Source: GCA-2684655 sp045105235
Lineage (GTDB): Bacteria > Planctomycetota > UBA1135 > UBA2386
Length of the DNA: 64,000 nt
Assembly (NCBI GenBank): GCA_045105235.1
Contig: JBGCDH010000033.1
Span: 1 to 64,000, forward strand
Direction of reading: 5' to 3'
Below are positions 63,008 to 64,000 of this stretch, piece by piece. A program made the translations under genes and the position numbers. Under the pieces are notes generated by a model. The model saw nothing but the letters and a program-made list of their open reading frames with translations. It made no database searches and was not told where the DNA came from. The stretch's first letter is position 1, and every line of letters begins with the position of its first letter.

Positions 63008-64000
63008 CTAGTCAGCAACCTTGAAGCTGCCGATGACGCCGACCAGGCGCTCCGAAGCATCGCCAAGCGTCTTGCTCAAAAGCTGCGCCTGCTTCGCCGA
63101 TTCCTGGGTTTCGCGGGCAATCTCTGACACAGAGAGCATGTCCTGCATCGTCTGCTGTGCGGCTGGCACCTGCTCTTCGGCGACACGGTTCATGTCGTGG
63201 ATGAGCTCGGTCGTTTGCGTCGACTCGTGCTGAATCTTCAGCAAGACTTCGCCGGATTGCGCCACCGAGTCCGCGTGGTGCTCCACTGCTCGGGTTTGCT
63301 CTTCGATGGCAGCGACGGACTCACTCGTCTCTGCCTGGATGCTCGAGATCAGCGAACCGATGTCCTGTGTTGCCAGCGAAGTCCGCTCTGCCAGCTTGCG
63401 AACTTCTTCCGCAACCACGCTGAAGCCGCGGCCGTGCTCACCAGCTCGCGCCGCTTCGATCGCGGCATTGAGGGCCAGCATGTTGGTTTGCTCCGAGATC
63501 TTGGCGATGGTGCCAACGATGCCGGTAATCTCCATGCTGCGATCGCCGAGGTTCTTGATCTTCTTGGCGCCGGCCTGCACGTTCGAACGCAGCGACTCCA
63601 TCTCCTCCGCAATCTTCTGGACCATCTCGCTGCCGCTGTAGGCGGATTCCTGCGAACGTTGGGCAGCGGTTGTTGCCGTCGCCGCGTTTTCGCTGACCAA
63701 CGAAATGTTGGTCCGAATGGTCTTCACAGAATTGGTTGCGCCTTCGAGGTCTTCCACCTGACGGGTTGCACCCGTCGCCATGGTCTCCGCCGTTTCGCCG
63801 ATCTTGCGGCCTGCCTGCGCGGTCTCGTCAACGGTTTCAGCCAGGGCACTGATCACCGAGGACCAGCTGTCCATCATCTGGTTGAGGGCGTCTGCGACGT
63901 TGCCGAGCGCACCTTCGGTCACCGCGGCCCGTCCGGCCAGGTCGCCGTCGGCGCAGTTGGCGACAAACGTCAGCAGGTCCATAATGTTGCTGTTGAGGCT
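63008..64000 (-). CDS. Methyl-accepting chemotaxis-type receptor, C-terminal part
   Basis: The frame is open to the window edge, so the N-terminus is missing. The visible part is a long coiled coil with the highly conserved receptor tip EQTNMLALNAAIEAARAGEHG followed by GFSVVAEEVRKLAERT, which contacts CheA/CheW. HAMP-like region at the start (LAGRAAVTEGALGNVADALN). No C-terminal CheR-binding pentapeptide is visible (ends IGSFKVAD). First gene of the visible operon, followed by a CheW-like gene after a 129-bp gap. Confidence 0.9.
   Translation of the reverse strand, partial: SLNSNIMDLLTFVANCADGDLAGRAAVTEGALGNVADALNQMMDSWSSVISALAETVDETAQAGRKIGETAETMATGATRQVEDLEGATNSVKTIRTNISLVSENAATATTAAQRSQESAYSGSEMVQKIAEEMESLRSNVQAGAKKIKNLGDRSMEITGIVGTIAKISEQTNMLALNAAIEAARAGEHGRGFSVVAEEVRKLAERTSLATQDIGSLISSIQAETSESVAAIEEQTRAVEHHADSVAQSGEVLLKIQHESTQTTELIHDMNRVAEEQVPAAQQTMQDMLSVSEIARETQESAKQAQLLSKTLGDASERLVGVIGSFKVAD

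Noticed and set aside
1..64000. CRISPR arrays, rRNA genes, phage or plasmid modules
   Set aside because: No regularly spaced repeats, rRNA sequence, capsid/terminase or replication genes were recognised.

Overview
The window is 64 kb of GC-rich, densely coded chromosomal DNA from a Gram-negative-type bacterium. It carries an outer-membrane beta-barrel protein, lipoprotein signals and a lipid-A-type acyltransferase. Many large secreted or lipoprotein products are built from Kelch, RCC1, Asp-box and beta-helix repeats. Together with the BBP2-like porin and a recurring C-terminal domain on secreted proteins, this points to Planctomycetota, probably a marine deep-branching lineage. That assignment is inference from protein style, not a marker-gene result. 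GTG starts and 4-nt ATGA/GTGA stop-start overlaps are common and were used to choose several starts.

Layout. 1-3.8 kb: the end of a low-molecular-weight phosphatase-like gene, then pstC-pstA and two different pstB-like ATPase genes. 3.8-12 kb: a parvulin-type prolyl isomerase, ygfZ, and a complete ISC iron-sulfur operon (Rrf2 regulator, iscS, iscU, iscA, hscB, hscA, fdx); ygfZ and the regulator diverge around a 12-bp inverted repeat. 12-18 kb: a Kelch lipoprotein and two tandem beta-helix proteins. 18-30 kb: a hydrolase-OsmC fusion, transketolase, another beta-helix protein, a PqqB-like metallo-hydrolase lipoprotein, a carboxypeptidase-regulatory-like repeat protein, formate-tetrahydrofolate ligase and an uncharacterised lipoprotein. 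30-35 kb: a secreted-protein pseudogene, then a surface-glycan/lipid cluster (acyltransferase, GT4 glycosyltransferase, Gfo/Idh/MocA-SDR fusion). 35-44.6 kb: a DPP-IV-like peptidase, an RCC1-repeat protein, a DASH-type cryptochrome/photolyase, an Asp-box lipoprotein, a secreted protein of unknown role, and tRNA-Pro(TGG). 44.6-48 kb: a decayed stretch with a frameshifted, internally deleted PLD-helicase-DUF3427 gene and a collapsed secreted-protein gene. 48-51 kb: a secreted protein and a porin. 51-64 kb: a ten-gene chemosensory operon on the minus strand, running from a methyl-accepting protein at the right edge through CheW-like proteins, response regulators and a four-HPt hybrid CheA to a DUF4388 response regulator and a Ser/Thr kinase.

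Three signals deserve most attention. (1) The two PstB-like ATPases have lost complementary ABC motifs, predicting an obligate heterodimer with one catalytic and one degenerate ATP site. (2) A 182-bp MITE-like element has 19-bp terminal inverted repeats beginning CTAG; related copies lie elsewhere, and one supplies the stop codon of, and apparently truncates, the Kelch lipoprotein. (3) The chemosensory operon combines a multi-HPt CheA-REC hybrid, a receiver whose phospho-Asp position is Glu, uncharacterised proteins and a Ser/Thr kinase, with no cheR or cheB visible. Short 10-18 bp tandem duplications recur in spacers and at gene ends. No rRNA, CRISPR array, integrase or intact transposase was seen.
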